A DNA stretch of 61,128 nucleotides, taken from positions 1 through 61,128 of the forward strand of contig NZ_JADPBQ010000018.1 of the NCBI RefSeq assembly GCF_015670405.1. Direction: 5' to 3'. Made by a program: the position numbers and the translations under genes. Below are positions 40,288-49,035 of the stretch, piece by piece. The DNA is from Clostridium sp. 1001271B_151109_B4. GTDB taxonomy: Bacteria; Bacillota; Clostridia; Clostridiales; Clostridiaceae. The notes under the pieces were generated by a model. It was not told where the DNA came from. It saw only the letters and a program-made list of their open reading frames with translations, and did not search any database. The stretch's first letter is position 1, and the number at the start of each line of letters is the position of its first letter.

Positions 40288-41097
40288 TTAACTATTTTTA
40301 AAGTTCTTTTCTCTTCTTTCTAAGAAAGCACTCATTCCCTCAACTTGATCTTCTGAATCAAAGCATTTTCCAAAATCATTTGCTTCTATTGCAATTGCTT
40401 TATCTATATCAACTTGCATTCCTCTATTAATAGCATCTTTACAATACTTAACTGCTATTGGTGCATTTGCACAAATAACTGAAGCCATTTTTCTTGCTTC
40501 TTCCATTAAGTTTTCTAATGGAACAACCTTATTAACTAAACCAATTCTTAAAGCTTCATCAGCCTTAATCATCGCACAAGTATAAATCATTTCTTTGGCT
40601 TTACCTAATCCAACTATTCTAGGCAATCTTTGAGTTCCCCCAAAACCTGGTGTAATTCCAAGTCCTGCTTCTGGTTGGGCAAACTTTGCTTTTTCTGAAG
40701 CAATTCTTATATCGCAAGCCATTGCAAGTTCACATCCTCCACCTAAAGCAAATCCAGATATTGCTGCTATAACAGGTTTGTCTAAATTTTCTATTCTTCT
40801 AAACACCTTATTTCCTAACAGTCCAAACTCTTCTCCACCCTTAGCATCTAAATCTTTCATTTCAGCGATGTCTGCTCCTGCTACGAAAGATTTTTCACCT
40901 GCCCCAGTTAATATTACACAATAAACATTACTATCTTCCTCAATGTTAGAAATAGCTAGGTCTAATTCTCTTAATGTATCAGAATTTAAAGCATTTAATG
41001 CCTTAGGTCTATTTATTGTAACTATTGCTAAGTTCCCATCTTTTTCAAGAGTCACATTTTTCAACTCTTCTTCTAAAATTACATTTTTGATTTTCAT
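40288..41097 (-). CDS. crt: 3-hydroxybutyryl-CoA dehydratase (crotonase)
   Basis: Dehydrates 3-hydroxybutyryl-CoA to crotonyl-CoA. The 269 residues carry the oxyanion-hole AGADIAEM near 75, SGFALGGGCELAMACD near 110 with the first catalytic Glu, and EAGLGITPGFGGTQRL near 140 with the second. ATG 41097 follows GGGAGGAAGG; a longer frame from 41139 has no site. It is first in the butyryl-CoA operon. Upstream are a good promoter and two Rex-like operators. Thiolase is not in the window. Confidence 0.96.
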   Translation of the reverse strand: MKIKNVILEEELKNVTLEKDGNLAIVTINRPKALNALNSDTLRELDLAISNIEEDSNVYCVILTGAGEKSFVAGADIAEMKDLDAKGGEEFGLLGNKVFRRIENLDKPVIAAISGFALGGGCELAMACDIRIASEKAKFAQPEAGLGITPGFGGTQRLPRIVGLGKAKEMIYTCAMIKADEALRIGLVNKVVPLENLMEEARKMASVICANAPIAVKYCKDAINRGMQVDIDKAIAIEANDFGKCFDSEDQVEGMSAFLERREKNFKNS

Positions 41098-41147
41098 AAA
41101 TCCTTCCTCCCTTTTTATACCATAATCCCTCATAAACACCCTACTCT

Positions 41148-41165
41148 TTGTTACATAATTAACAA
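41148..41165. promoter_or_regulatory. Rex operator upstream of crt
   Basis: TTGTTACATAATTAACAA differs from the Rex consensus TTGTTAANNNNTTAACAA at one position. It lies downstream of the predicted crt start site, where bound Rex could block elongation until NADH rises. Confidence 0.8.
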
Positions 41166-41237
41166 AGAATTATAAAAAAACTCTCTTTCACCCTTTTCTT
41201 TGGTTAGAAGATTCTGAATAATCACAACCTATTTATA

Positions 41238-41266
41238 ATTATAATATCTAAATTTATCATTTGCAA
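41238..41266 (-). promoter_or_regulatory. crt operon promoter
   Basis: On the minus strand TTGCAA (41261-41266), a 17-base gap and TATAAT (41238-41243) predict a start near 41231, with a leader of about 135 bases that contains the proximal Rex site. Confidence 0.72.
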
Positions 41267-41349
41267 TTAATATTTACCTTTTTGGTATATTAATTCCACT
41301 TTTTCAATGTTTTTCTTAGTATACGTTTACTATTTGAATTTTATTTTAT

Positions 41350-41367
41350 TTGTTGATTTGTTAACAT
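41350..41367. promoter_or_regulatory. Second Rex-like site, distal to the crt promoter
   Basis: TTGTTGATTTGTTAACAT matches 12 of the 14 fixed Rex positions. It lies about 85 bases upstream of the crt -35 box and between that promoter and the rex terminator, so a looping role is possible. It is weaker than the proximal site. Confidence 0.5.
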
Positions 41368-41447
41368 GAAAAAAAAATCATATAAACCATATGATTGTTA
41401 TTAATTAAACCTTAAATTAGAAAGTTATCTATTTTTTATAAAAATAA

Positions 41448-41501
41448 AAATAGCAACTCAAAATTATATTCTTCATAAAACCTCTTTTGAATTTGCTATT
41501 T
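41448..41501 (-). terminator. rex terminator
   Basis: AAATAGCAACTCAAAA pairs with TTTTGAATTTGCTATTT (one bulge) around about 21 bases, and TTATTTTTATAAAAA follows on minus. It lies 22 bases past the rex stop. Confidence 0.65.
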
Positions 41502-41522
41502 ATTCTAAACTATTAAATTATT

Positions 41523-42152
41523 TTATTCATCTTTCATTAAATACACTAATGTTAATAAACTTTCAGAAAGATGAACATTTTCAACCTTAACATCCTCTGG
41601 TACAACTAAATCAACAGGTGCAAAATTCCATATTCCTTTTATTCCACCCTTTACTAAAAGATCAGAAACCTTTTGTGCATTAATTCTAGGTACGCAAATA
41701 ATTCCAATATTAATATCATTATTTTCTAAATAATTATTTAATGTATCAATATCCATTATTTCTACATCTCTAATTTTCATTCCAATAAGCTTTGGATTAG
41801 CATCAAATATAGCATCAATAGATAACCCTAATTCAGAAAATCTACTATAATTTGCAATTGCTTGCCCTAAGTTACCAGCACCAATAATGATTCCAGTATA
41901 ATCTTTATCTAATCCTAAAATTAAACTAATTTGTTTATATAATTCTTTAACATTATATCCGTATCCTTGTTGTCCAAAGTCACCAAAATTATTTAAATCT
42001 TGTCTAATTTGAGATGCTGTAAATCCTATTTTTTCACCTAATTCCTTTGATGAAATTCTATCTACATCATTTCTCATCAACTCTTTCAAATATCTATGGT
42101 ACTTTGGTAATCTTTTAATTACTGCCATAGAGACACTTTTCTTTTTTTCCAT
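41523..42152 (-). CDS. rex: Redox-sensing repressor Rex
   Basis: A dimeric repressor released from DNA when NADH binds. The 209 residues have an N-terminal winged helix (about 10-75, KELGEKIGFTASQIRQDLNNFGDFG) and a Rossmann domain with IIGAGNLGQAIANY near 90, plus the FAPVDLVVPEDVKVENVHLS C-terminal segment. RBS AAGGAG precedes ATG 42152 by 11 bases. It is encoded just upstream of the crt operon, which carries Rex sites, as in other butyrate-forming clostridia. Confidence 0.96.
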   Translation of the reverse strand: MEKKKSVSMAVIKRLPKYHRYLKELMRNDVDRISSKELGEKIGFTASQIRQDLNNFGDFGQQGYGYNVKELYKQISLILGLDKDYTGIIIGAGNLGQAIANYSRFSELGLSIDAIFDANPKLIGMKIRDVEIMDIDTLNNYLENNDINIGIICVPRINAQKVSDLLVKGGIKGIWNFAPVDLVVPEDVKVENVHLSESLLTLVYLMKDE

Positions 42153-42365
42153 AGTATATGAATCTCCTTAATTTATTTCAATAATTTCCCTATTCATTTC
42201 AACTTTGATAATATAATAACATACTTTCAACATTTTTTCTATTAATTTAATAATTATTAAAATCTTTTATTCATATTTCATTTTTTATTTTATTTAATTA
42301 TATTAATATTATATCAACAAATCATATAATAAGATTTTCATTTCTCATTTATTATTTTCACCTAA

Positions 42366-42509
42366 AAACAGAGACTTATGTATAACGTAGCAGATGCGTT
42401 ATACATAAGTCTCATGCAGCATAATATCAGATTTTAACACCTCTGATATTGAAACAAGGATCAAAGTGATCTTGTATGCCATTCCCTTTTGCCTAAAATT
42501 TTCTGGACT
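42366..42509 (-). ncRNA. Candidate structured RNA between cadA and rex
   Basis: A consensus promoter (TTGACA 42539-42544, 17-base gap, TATAAT 42516-42521) starts only four bases past the cadA stop. The predicted 144-base RNA has a three-way junction: P1 GGCAT/ATGCT, P2 CAAG-ATCA/TGAT-CTTG and P3 AATATCAGA/TCTGATATT. A 17-pair hairpin GAGACTTATGTATAACG with its complement (42371-42410) follows, ending CTGTTTTTAGG, which looks like a terminator. It could be a free small RNA or a riboswitch controlling rex 214 bases downstream. No ribosome site or ORF is apparent. The class is unknown to me. Confidence 0.6.
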
Positions 42510-42547
42510 TATTATATTATAATTAAAGCTTTATTGTTTGTCAATAT

Positions 42548-44746
42548 TTATCGAATTATCCTCATTGAATTTAATACTGCAAGTAATGTTACCCCAACAT
42601 CTGCAAATACAGCTGCCCACATATCTGTTAATCCAAATATTACCAATATCATAACAGCTATCTTAATTGCTAAAGAAAAAATAATATTTTGCCATAATAT
42701 TTTATTAGTTTTCCTTGATACTCGTATAGCTTCTGAAATTGCTTCTACTTTATCCTTCATTAATACTACATCTGCTGCTTCAATAGCAGCATCTGAACCA
42801 ACACCTCCCATAGCAATTCCAATATCTGCTCTTGCTAAAACTGGTGCATCATTAATTCCATCTCCAACAAATAAAACTTTTCCATTTGCTGATTTTTTAT
42901 TTAGTATTTCTTCTACCTTATTAACCTTATCACTTGGCAATAATTCAGCATGAACTTCATCAATGCCAATAGACTTAGCAACCTTATCTGCAACTATCTT
43001 ACTATCCCCTGTAAGCATTATAGTTTTCTTAATTCCAACACTTTTTAATTCAGATAATGCTTCTTTTAAATTTTCTTTTACTTCATCAGAAATAACTATA
43101 TTCCCTTTGTATTCTCCATCAATTGCTATATGAACTATAGTACCAATAGTGTCTACTTTATCATAAGAAATATTGTTGCTCTTCATTAATTTAGAATTTC
43201 CTAATAAAACTTTTTTGCCTTTTATTACAGCTTCAACACCATGACCAGCAACTTCCTTATAACTTTCAATTTCATTTTTATTAACTTCTTTACCATATGC
43301 ATTTGCAATAGATACAGCAATTGGATGATTTGAATTTGATTCACCAATAGCTGTTATTTCTAATAATTCATCTTCATTTATATTTTTAGCATTAATATTT
43401 GTTACCTTAAATACTCCTTTAGTTAAAGTTCCAGTCTTATCAAATACTACTATTTCACTTTCCTTAAGAGCTTCTAAATAATTTCCACCCTTAACTAGTA
43501 TTCCTTTTTTAGAAGCAGCTCCTATACCTGAGAAAAATCCTAATGGAATTGAAACTACCAATGCACATGGACAAGATACAACTAATAATGATAATGCTTT
43601 ATAAATCCATTCTGCAAATGTTGCATCTTTAATTAAAAGAGGTGGGACTAAAGCAATTACTATTGCAATACAAACTACAATTGGAGTATATACCTTTGAA
43701 AATTTTGTTATAAATTTTTCTGTAGGCGCCTTCTTATTTGATGCATTTTCAACCAATTCTAATATTCTTGCAACTGTTGATTCACCATATTCCTTATTAA
43801 CTTTTACCTTTAAAACACCATTATCATTAATAGCTCCAGATAGAATTTCATCATCAATTTTAACTTCCCTCGGTACAGACTCCCCTGTTAATGCTGAAGT
43901 ATCTAAAAAACTTGTACCTTCTATAACTGTACCATCTAAAGGCACTCTTTCGCCTGGCTTAATTACAATGATTTCTTCTAAATTTACTTCTTCTGGAGAA
44001 ACCTTTATTTCTCTACCATTTCTTAAAACATTAGCATAATCAGCTCTAATATTCATAAGAGAAGAAATAGATTTTCTTGATTTATTTACAGCATATCCTT
44101 GGAATACTTCACCTATTTGATAAAATAGCATAACTGCTACAGCCTCTGGATATTCTCCAATAAAGAATGCTCCAATAGTGGCAATACTCATAAGAAAATT
44201 TTCATCAAATACTTCTCCATGAATAATATTTTTTATAGCTGTTATTATTACCTCTCCACCAATTACTAAATAACTTCCCACAAATAGTATAATAGAAATT
44301 ATACTATTACTTCCATTGTATAATAGCGCAATTGCATATATAATTGCTCCTACTATTAACATCCAATTATCTTTTAAGATTCCCATCTTTCCATTTGAGA
44401 CTTCTCTTAATCCATGACTATGTCCATTATTTTCCTCTTTACTACTTTCATGATGATGATTATCACCAGAGCAACAACTACTTGTGCATGTTTTAGTATT
44501 ATTTTTTACTTCTTTATTGTCTGTTTTCTCCTCAACATTTACATGTGGCTCTAATTTTTTAACTATTGATTTTATCTCATTTATTATTTCATCTTTTATG
44601 CTTTCTTCCTTTATTTCAGCAATTAATATTGTTGTAGAAAAGTTTACTGTTGCTTCTTTTACACCTTTGATTTTATTAACCTTATCTTCAATTTTATTAG
44701 CACAATTTGCACAATCTAATCCATTTAAAATTAACTTTATTTCCAT
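42548..44746 (-). CDS. cadA: Zn/Cd/Pb-type P1B ATPase (CadA family)
   Basis: Exports divalent heavy metals across the membrane using ATP. The 732 residues have an N-terminal metal-binding HMA domain (GLDCANCANKIE near 9), then a Cys- and His-rich stretch (CTSSCCSGDNHHHESS near 89) that likely binds Zn or Cd. The membrane CPC motif SCPCALVVSIP lies near 392, with phosphorylation site DKTGTLTKG near 437, SNHPIA near 475 and VGDGINDAPVLARAD near 640. RBS GGGAGGAG precedes ATG 44746. It is co-transcribed with the CadC-type repressor 52 bases upstream. Confidence 0.95.
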   Translation of the reverse strand: MEIKLILNGLDCANCANKIEDKVNKIKGVKEATVNFSTTILIAEIKEESIKDEIINEIKSIVKKLEPHVNVEEKTDNKEVKNNTKTCTSSCCSGDNHHHESSKEENNGHSHGLREVSNGKMGILKDNWMLIVGAIIYAIALLYNGSNSIISIILFVGSYLVIGGEVIITAIKNIIHGEVFDENFLMSIATIGAFFIGEYPEAVAVMLFYQIGEVFQGYAVNKSRKSISSLMNIRADYANVLRNGREIKVSPEEVNLEEIIVIKPGERVPLDGTVIEGTSFLDTSALTGESVPREVKIDDEILSGAINDNGVLKVKVNKEYGESTVARILELVENASNKKAPTEKFITKFSKVYTPIVVCIAIVIALVPPLLIKDATFAEWIYKALSLLVVSCPCALVVSIPLGFFSGIGAASKKGILVKGGNYLEALKESEIVVFDKTGTLTKGVFKVTNINAKNINEDELLEITAIGESNSNHPIAVSIANAYGKEVNKNEIESYKEVAGHGVEAVIKGKKVLLGNSKLMKSNNISYDKVDTIGTIVHIAIDGEYKGNIVISDEVKENLKEALSELKSVGIKKTIMLTGDSKIVADKVAKSIGIDEVHAELLPSDKVNKVEEILNKKSANGKVLFVGDGINDAPVLARADIGIAMGGVGSDAAIEAADVVLMKDKVEAISEAIRVSRKTNKILWQNIIFSLAIKIAVMILVIFGLTDMWAAVFADVGVTLLAVLNSMRIIR

Positions 44747-44798
44747 ATAGCTCTCCTCCCATTAAATAAATTTCATCTTTTATTTGTTTTTATAATCT

Positions 44799-45158
44799 CT
44801 ATTCAGTAATATGATGTAATCCTGCATCAAAAATTTGTTTTATATGCTCGTCATCTAATGAATAATAAATTACCTTTCCAGCTCTTCTAAACTTAACAAG
44901 TCTTGCTGATTTTAATACCCTTAATTGATGTGAAATTGCCGATTGACTAATATTCAATAAAGCTGATAAATCACATACACACATCTCAGATTCAAATAAC
45001 GAACATATTATTTTAATTCTTGTACTATCTCCAAACACTTTAAACAATTCTGCTAAATCATATAATGTTTCTTCCTGTGGCAATTTCTCCTTAACTTCTT
45101 CAACTACATCTTTATGAATAATACTACATGAACAACTTTCAATCTTATTTTCCATCAT
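44799..45158 (-). CDS. cadC: ArsR/SmtB metal-responsive repressor (CadC type)
   Basis: The 119 residues form a winged helix with the metal-binding ESEMCVCDLSALL on the alpha-3 helix (near 55) and the recognition helix NISQSAISHQLRVLKSARLVK. An extra N-terminal CSCS motif (near 8) supplies the further Cys ligands that mark Cd/Pb/Zn-sensing CadC. Metal binding releases it from DNA. RBS AAGGAG precedes ATG 45158. It is first in cadC-cadA and has a palindromic operator about 70 bases upstream. Confidence 0.92.
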   Translation of the reverse strand: MMENKIESCSCSIIHKDVVEEVKEKLPQEETLYDLAELFKVFGDSTRIKIICSLFESEMCVCDLSALLNISQSAISHQLRVLKSARLVKFRRAGKVIYYSLDDEHIKQIFDAGLHHITE

Positions 45159-45228
45159 AATTTCACTCCTTAGTTTATATTATTTGTATTTAAAATTATT
45201 TTATTGGTCTTAATACTTTTTATTAATT

Positions 45229-45256
45229 AAACATATGAATAGTTGTTCATATGTTT
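45229..45256. promoter_or_regulatory. CadC operator
   Basis: AAACATATGAA and TTCATATGTTT form an exact inverted repeat separated by six bases, upstream of cadC. It fits the 12-2-12 imperfect palindromes of ArsR/SmtB regulators and should mediate autorepression. Confidence 0.78.
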
Positions 45257-45367
45257 ATATTTCTATTATATGCTTATCTTAGTAATTTGGTCAACTTTTT
45301 TTATAAATTTATGAACTAGTTATTTTAAATTGGAATATATTACTCCTTAAAAATTCAGTATATGTAA

Positions 45368-45394
45368 AAAAGGTAGGAAAATCATCCTACCTCT
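45368..45394 (-). terminator. Terminator of the cation P-type ATPase gene
   Basis: On the minus strand AGGTAGG pairs with CCTACCT around eight bases and is followed by TTTTTT. It begins 16 bases past the ATPase stop. Confidence 0.88.
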
Positions 45395-45409
45395 TTAAAT
45401 TAATACTCA

Positions 45410-48076
45410 CTAAGCTATATCTTCTAATTCACCAGTTTTATTTATATTAGAATTATTTTTACTTTTTTTATTTTCTATAAATTCAAAAACAACTTTTTTA
45501 AACTGAATTATTAATGTTGGAATAAAAGCAAATACATAAATTGCTACATATTGGTTAAATGCTAAATTTTCAACTTCAAATAAATTTTGAAGGAAAGGTA
45601 CAAATAGTACAGCATTTAATAATGCTAACCCTACGCCAAATGCATACCACACATATTTGTTAGAAAATACCCCTAATTTAAATATTGATCCTTTACCTCT
45701 ACAGTTAAATCCATGAAATAATCTTGCTAAGCATAATGTTGCAAATGCCATAGTTGAAGCTGTTAATGGAGTTTTATTTGGATTGCCTATATAAAAAGAA
45801 ATCATTGTAAATATTGCAATTAATAATCCCTCAAAACCAATTCCTAATAAGAAATCTTTATTTAATATAGATTCTTTTTTTCCTCTTGGTTTATCCTTTA
45901 ATAAATCTCTATTTGATTTTTCCATACCAATTGCTATTGCAGGTAAACTATCTGTTAAAAGGTTTATAAATAGTAAATGAACAGCTGCAAAAGGCATTGG
46001 TAAAGCCATTATTGAAGAGTATAAAACTGCAATTATCCCTGAAGTATTACCTGATAATAAAAATTTAATAGAATTTTTTATATTATTATATATTCCTCTA
46101 CCATTTGAAACTGCTTTAACTATTGTTGCAAAATTATCATCTGTTAATATTACAGATGCAGCATCTTTAGATACTTCCGTACCTGTTATCCCCATGGCAA
46201 TTCCTATATCAGCTTGCTTTAAGGCTGGAGCATCATTAACACCATCACCTGTCATAGCAACAATTTTCCCTTTATCTTGCCATGCCTTTACTATTCTAAT
46301 TTTATGCTCTGGAGACACTCTTGCATAAACAGATATATGTTCAACATTTTCTCTTAATTCTTCATCTGACATTTTATCTATTTCTAATCCTTCGATTGCT
46401 CTATCTCCATCCCTCAATATACCAATTTCCTTAGCAATAGCAGATGCTGTTATTTTATGGTCACCAGTAATCATAATTGGCTTAATACCAGCTGTTATAC
46501 AATCCGCAACGGCTTGTTTACTTTCTTCTCTTGGTGGATCAATCATTGAAATTAATCCTACAAAAGTATAATCATATTCATCTTCTAACGTTAATTCTCT
46601 TACTTCATTTAATTCTCTATAAGCAAAAGATAGAACTCTTAATCCACTTTCAGATAAATTTCTATTAACCTCTAAAATTTCATTTTTATCTTCTAATGTT
46701 AATTGTCTAACCCCATCTGACGTCATAATAAATTTAACTCTATCTAAAATTACATCAAGAGCACCCTTTGTAAACATAATATTTTTTCCATCTATCTTGT
46801 GAAGTGTACTCATAAGCTTTCTATCAGAATCAAATGGAATTTCAGCTAATCTACTATATTCACCCCTTAAGTTTAATTCATCAATTGCAATATCATGTCC
46901 TAAATTAACTAATGCAACTTCTGTTGGATCTCCTATTTCTTTACCCTCTCTTGAAGTGGAATCATTACATAAAATTGAATTCTTAATTAAATATTCTTCT
47001 ACCTTATTATCTAAAGAAATTTCTGAACCGTTAATTAACTTTCTATCTACATAAATTTTTCTTACAGTCATCTTATTTTGAGTTAATGTTCCAGTTTTAT
47101 CAGAACAAATAATTGAAACAGAACCTAATCCTTCAACAGCCCTAATCTTTTTAATTATTGCATTTTCTTTAGCCAACTTTTGAGTTCCTAATGCTAAAAC
47201 TATAGTTACAATAGAACTTAATGCTTCTGGAATAGCTGCAACTGCAAGAGCTACTGCAAACATTAATGAATCAAGTACTGGCATTTTTCTATATAATGAT
47301 AATCCAAATACAATTGCACAAATAGCTAATATTATTATTGCAAGCTTTTTGCTAAAATCATCTAAGGTAACTTGAAGTGGAGTTTTCTTTTCCTGGGTTT
47401 CCTCCATAAGAGTTGCTATTTTACCTATTTCAGTTTTCATTCCTGTATTTGTAACAAGTACTAAAGCCCTACCATAAGTTACTAAAGATCCTGAAAACAC
47501 CATATTCTTTTGGTCACCTAATGCTACTTCTTCTTTATCAATTTTATCTGTAATCTTATCTACACTTAATGATTCACCAGTAAGCGAACTTTCATTTACT
47601 TGAAGTGAATAACTTTCAATTACTCTTCCATCAGCTGTAATTAAGTCTCCAGCTTCTAAAACTAAAATATCACCTGGCACTACATTTTTTGAATGAATCT
47701 CAATCTTACTTCCATTTCTTATAACCTTTGCCGATGGTGCTGATAACGCTTTTAATGAATCTAATGATTGTTCAGCTTTAAAATGCTGAACTGTTCCTAA
47801 TGCTGCATTTAATATAATTACAGTAAAGATTACAATAGTACTTTCAACATTGTTACTTAACATGGAAATAATACCTGCAGCAATTAAAATAAATATCAAT
47901 AAATCTTTAAATTGACTTATAAATACTTGAAATATACTCTTCTTTTTCTTTTGATTTAACTCATTCAATCCATATTTATTTGTATTTTCCCCTATCTGCT
48001 TTTCATTTAATCCATCTTTCGAAACATTGAATTTTTTTAATATTTCCTCTGATTCAATTGAAAAATATTTTGACAT
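45410..48076 (-). CDS. P2A-type cation ATPase, predicted Mn2+ (or Ca2+) exporter
   Basis: The 888 residues show an N-terminal cation-ATPase domain, ESSLTGES near 155, the membrane metal site VAVAAIPEALSSIV near 282 and phosphorylation site SDKTGTLTQNKM near 327. MFTKGALDVIL lies near 435, MTGDGVNDAPALKQADIG near 618, and six C-terminal helices with NLLTDSLPAIAIGME follow. By sequence this is a Ca2+-ATPase-like pump. However, its leader is a yybP-ykoY Mn2+ riboswitch that turns expression on with manganese, so Mn2+ export is the better guess. RBS GGGAGG precedes ATG 48076. Confidence 0.9.
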   Translation of the reverse strand: MSKYFSIESEEILKKFNVSKDGLNEKQIGENTNKYGLNELNQKKKKSIFQVFISQFKDLLIFILIAAGIISMLSNNVESTIVIFTVIILNAALGTVQHFKAEQSLDSLKALSAPSAKVIRNGSKIEIHSKNVVPGDILVLEAGDLITADGRVIESYSLQVNESSLTGESLSVDKITDKIDKEEVALGDQKNMVFSGSLVTYGRALVLVTNTGMKTEIGKIATLMEETQEKKTPLQVTLDDFSKKLAIIILAICAIVFGLSLYRKMPVLDSLMFAVALAVAAIPEALSSIVTIVLALGTQKLAKENAIIKKIRAVEGLGSVSIICSDKTGTLTQNKMTVRKIYVDRKLINGSEISLDNKVEEYLIKNSILCNDSTSREGKEIGDPTEVALVNLGHDIAIDELNLRGEYSRLAEIPFDSDRKLMSTLHKIDGKNIMFTKGALDVILDRVKFIMTSDGVRQLTLEDKNEILEVNRNLSESGLRVLSFAYRELNEVRELTLEDEYDYTFVGLISMIDPPREESKQAVADCITAGIKPIMITGDHKITASAIAKEIGILRDGDRAIEGLEIDKMSDEELRENVEHISVYARVSPEHKIRIVKAWQDKGKIVAMTGDGVNDAPALKQADIGIAMGITGTEVSKDAASVILTDDNFATIVKAVSNGRGIYNNIKNSIKFLLSGNTSGIIAVLYSSIMALPMPFAAVHLLFINLLTDSLPAIAIGMEKSNRDLLKDKPRGKKESILNKDFLLGIGFEGLLIAIFTMISFYIGNPNKTPLTASTMAFATLCLARLFHGFNCRGKGSIFKLGVFSNKYVWYAFGVGLALLNAVLFVPFLQNLFEVENLAFNQYVAIYVFAFIPTLIIQFKKVVFEFIENKKSKNNSNINKTGELEDIA

Positions 48077-48120
48077 TGTGCATCCTCCCTTATTTATATC
48101 TCTCTTTTATAAATAAAAAA

Positions 48121-48262
48121 GAGACTCTTAATATAATCCTCAACTTAAGTTATTCTTTACTTAAGGATTATATTAAAAGTCTCGTAACCAAATTGGTATA
48201 TAACACCAGGCATATGCCGCGATTGTTGATGTTATATTTTATACTACTCCCCTTTAACAGGT
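48121..48262 (-). promoter_or_regulatory. yybP-ykoY manganese riboswitch
   Basis: Minus-strand aptamer (about 48181-48262): TTAAAGGGGAGTAG at the 5' side, CGCGGCATATGCC in the second loop and GGTTACGAGAC at the 3' side are the class hallmarks. A long hairpin (GAGACT.../...AGTCTC, 48121-48183) ending in TTTTTT follows and shares the GAGAC with P1, so Mn2+ binding should prevent termination. The promoter is given separately. Confidence 0.9.
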
Positions 48263-48283
48263 TATTCAATTTTTATATGAGTT

Positions 48284-48312
48284 ATTATATACCTCTTATC
48301 ACGTTTTGTCAA
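48284..48312 (-). promoter_or_regulatory. Promoter of the Mn2+-riboswitch transcript
   Basis: On the minus strand consensus TTGACA (48307-48312), a 17-base gap and TATAAT (48284-48289), about 20 bases before the aptamer. Confidence 0.85.
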
Positions 48313-48459
48313 TAATTTCTATATTATATATATATCTTATGATTAGTTCTTCATATATTTTACATCTATTTATTTGTAAAAAATCATAAAAATTTTCTTT
48401 TCACAAAATTGTAACTATATTATATTTCACATATTGTATTTTTATGGTACAATTAATTC

Positions 48460-48522
48460 ACAAACCTACCAGGCAAAAATAGGTTTAAAACAGGGGTAGT
48501 CTGCTAATACCTCTGTTTTTTC
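48460..48522 (+). ncRNA. Candidate small RNA or short attenuator
   Basis: Promoter TTTCAC (48425-48430), a 17-base gap and TACAAT (48448-48453). The predicted RNA has hairpin AAACCTA/TAGGTTT (loop CCAGGCAAAAA), then AACAGGGGTA/TACCTCTGTT (loop GTCTGCTAA) with T6 directly after. It ends about 145 bases before the 100-residue gene at 48669. It could be a free 60-base RNA or an attenuator for that gene. No known class was recognised. The stretch from 48523 to 48650 shows no other clear structure. Confidence 0.5.
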
Positions 48523-48668
48523 TTTTTATTTTAAAATATTCTAATTTTTTATTTTCATTTTTGTAAACGTTTAAAGGAATTTTAAACTTTTCATAGAATA
48601 TATATGTATAAATACATTTATTTATAGTATCTAGGGTGTATTAAAATTTTTTAAGCGAGGGATTTAAT

Positions 48669-48971
48669 ATGGAAGGTATTTATAAACACAATAAAGATTG
48701 TTTTGATGTTTACATCAATGATAGAACTACAACAGATACAGATGAATTTTTAGGAAAGGTTTTAAAATACCTAAAAAATAATGGTTTTTCAGTTTTCTTG
48801 AAAGGTTTCGATAAATATAATCGTCCATTAGTAGAAATTAATGGCACTCTCCACACTGCAGATAGAAATACTGCTTGCTGCATTGTTGAAAGATTTATAA
48901 ACGTAAAAAATGAAATTAATTTAAATGAAGATTCAGAAAGATATAATAAAATAGCTAGCTTTATTGAATAA
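48669..48971 (+). CDS. Conserved small protein of unknown function (100 aa)
   Basis: ATG 48669 follows GCGAGG by eight bases. The 100-residue product is soluble, mixed alpha/beta, with a central block FLGKVLKYLKNNGFSVFLKG, PLVEINGT and a Cys pair in NTACCIVERF near 70. It has no signal peptide or membrane helix. Codon use matches the chromosome and a terminator follows, so it is very likely a real gene. No family was recognised. Confidence 0.7.
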   Translation: MEGIYKHNKDCFDVYINDRTTTDTDEFLGKVLKYLKNNGFSVFLKGFDKYNRPLVEINGTLHTADRNTACCIVERFINVKNEINLNEDSERYNKIASFIE

Positions 48972-48987
48972 TGTCTTCTAATAAAAT

Positions 48988-49022
48988 ACCCCCTCTAATG
49001 CATTTACTACATAAGAGGGGTG
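48988..49022. terminator. Bidirectional terminator
   Basis: ACCCCCTCT pairs with AGAGGGGT around about 17 bases, with TATTTTC beyond on plus and TATTTTATTAG on minus. It separates the 100-residue gene from mgtE. Confidence 0.75.
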
Positions 49023-49035
49023 TACTTATTTTCAA

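Noticed and set aside
42489..42953. Plus-strand frame of 154 codons over the 3' end of cadA
   Set aside because: Antisense shadow of conserved CadA motifs; its low-complexity Ile/Ser/Thr content is typical of reversed AT-rich coding sequence.
48590..48620. Sporulation sigma-type -10 (CATAGAATA) before the 100-residue gene
   Set aside because: No matching -35 at the right distance, so it may be chance in AT-rich DNA.
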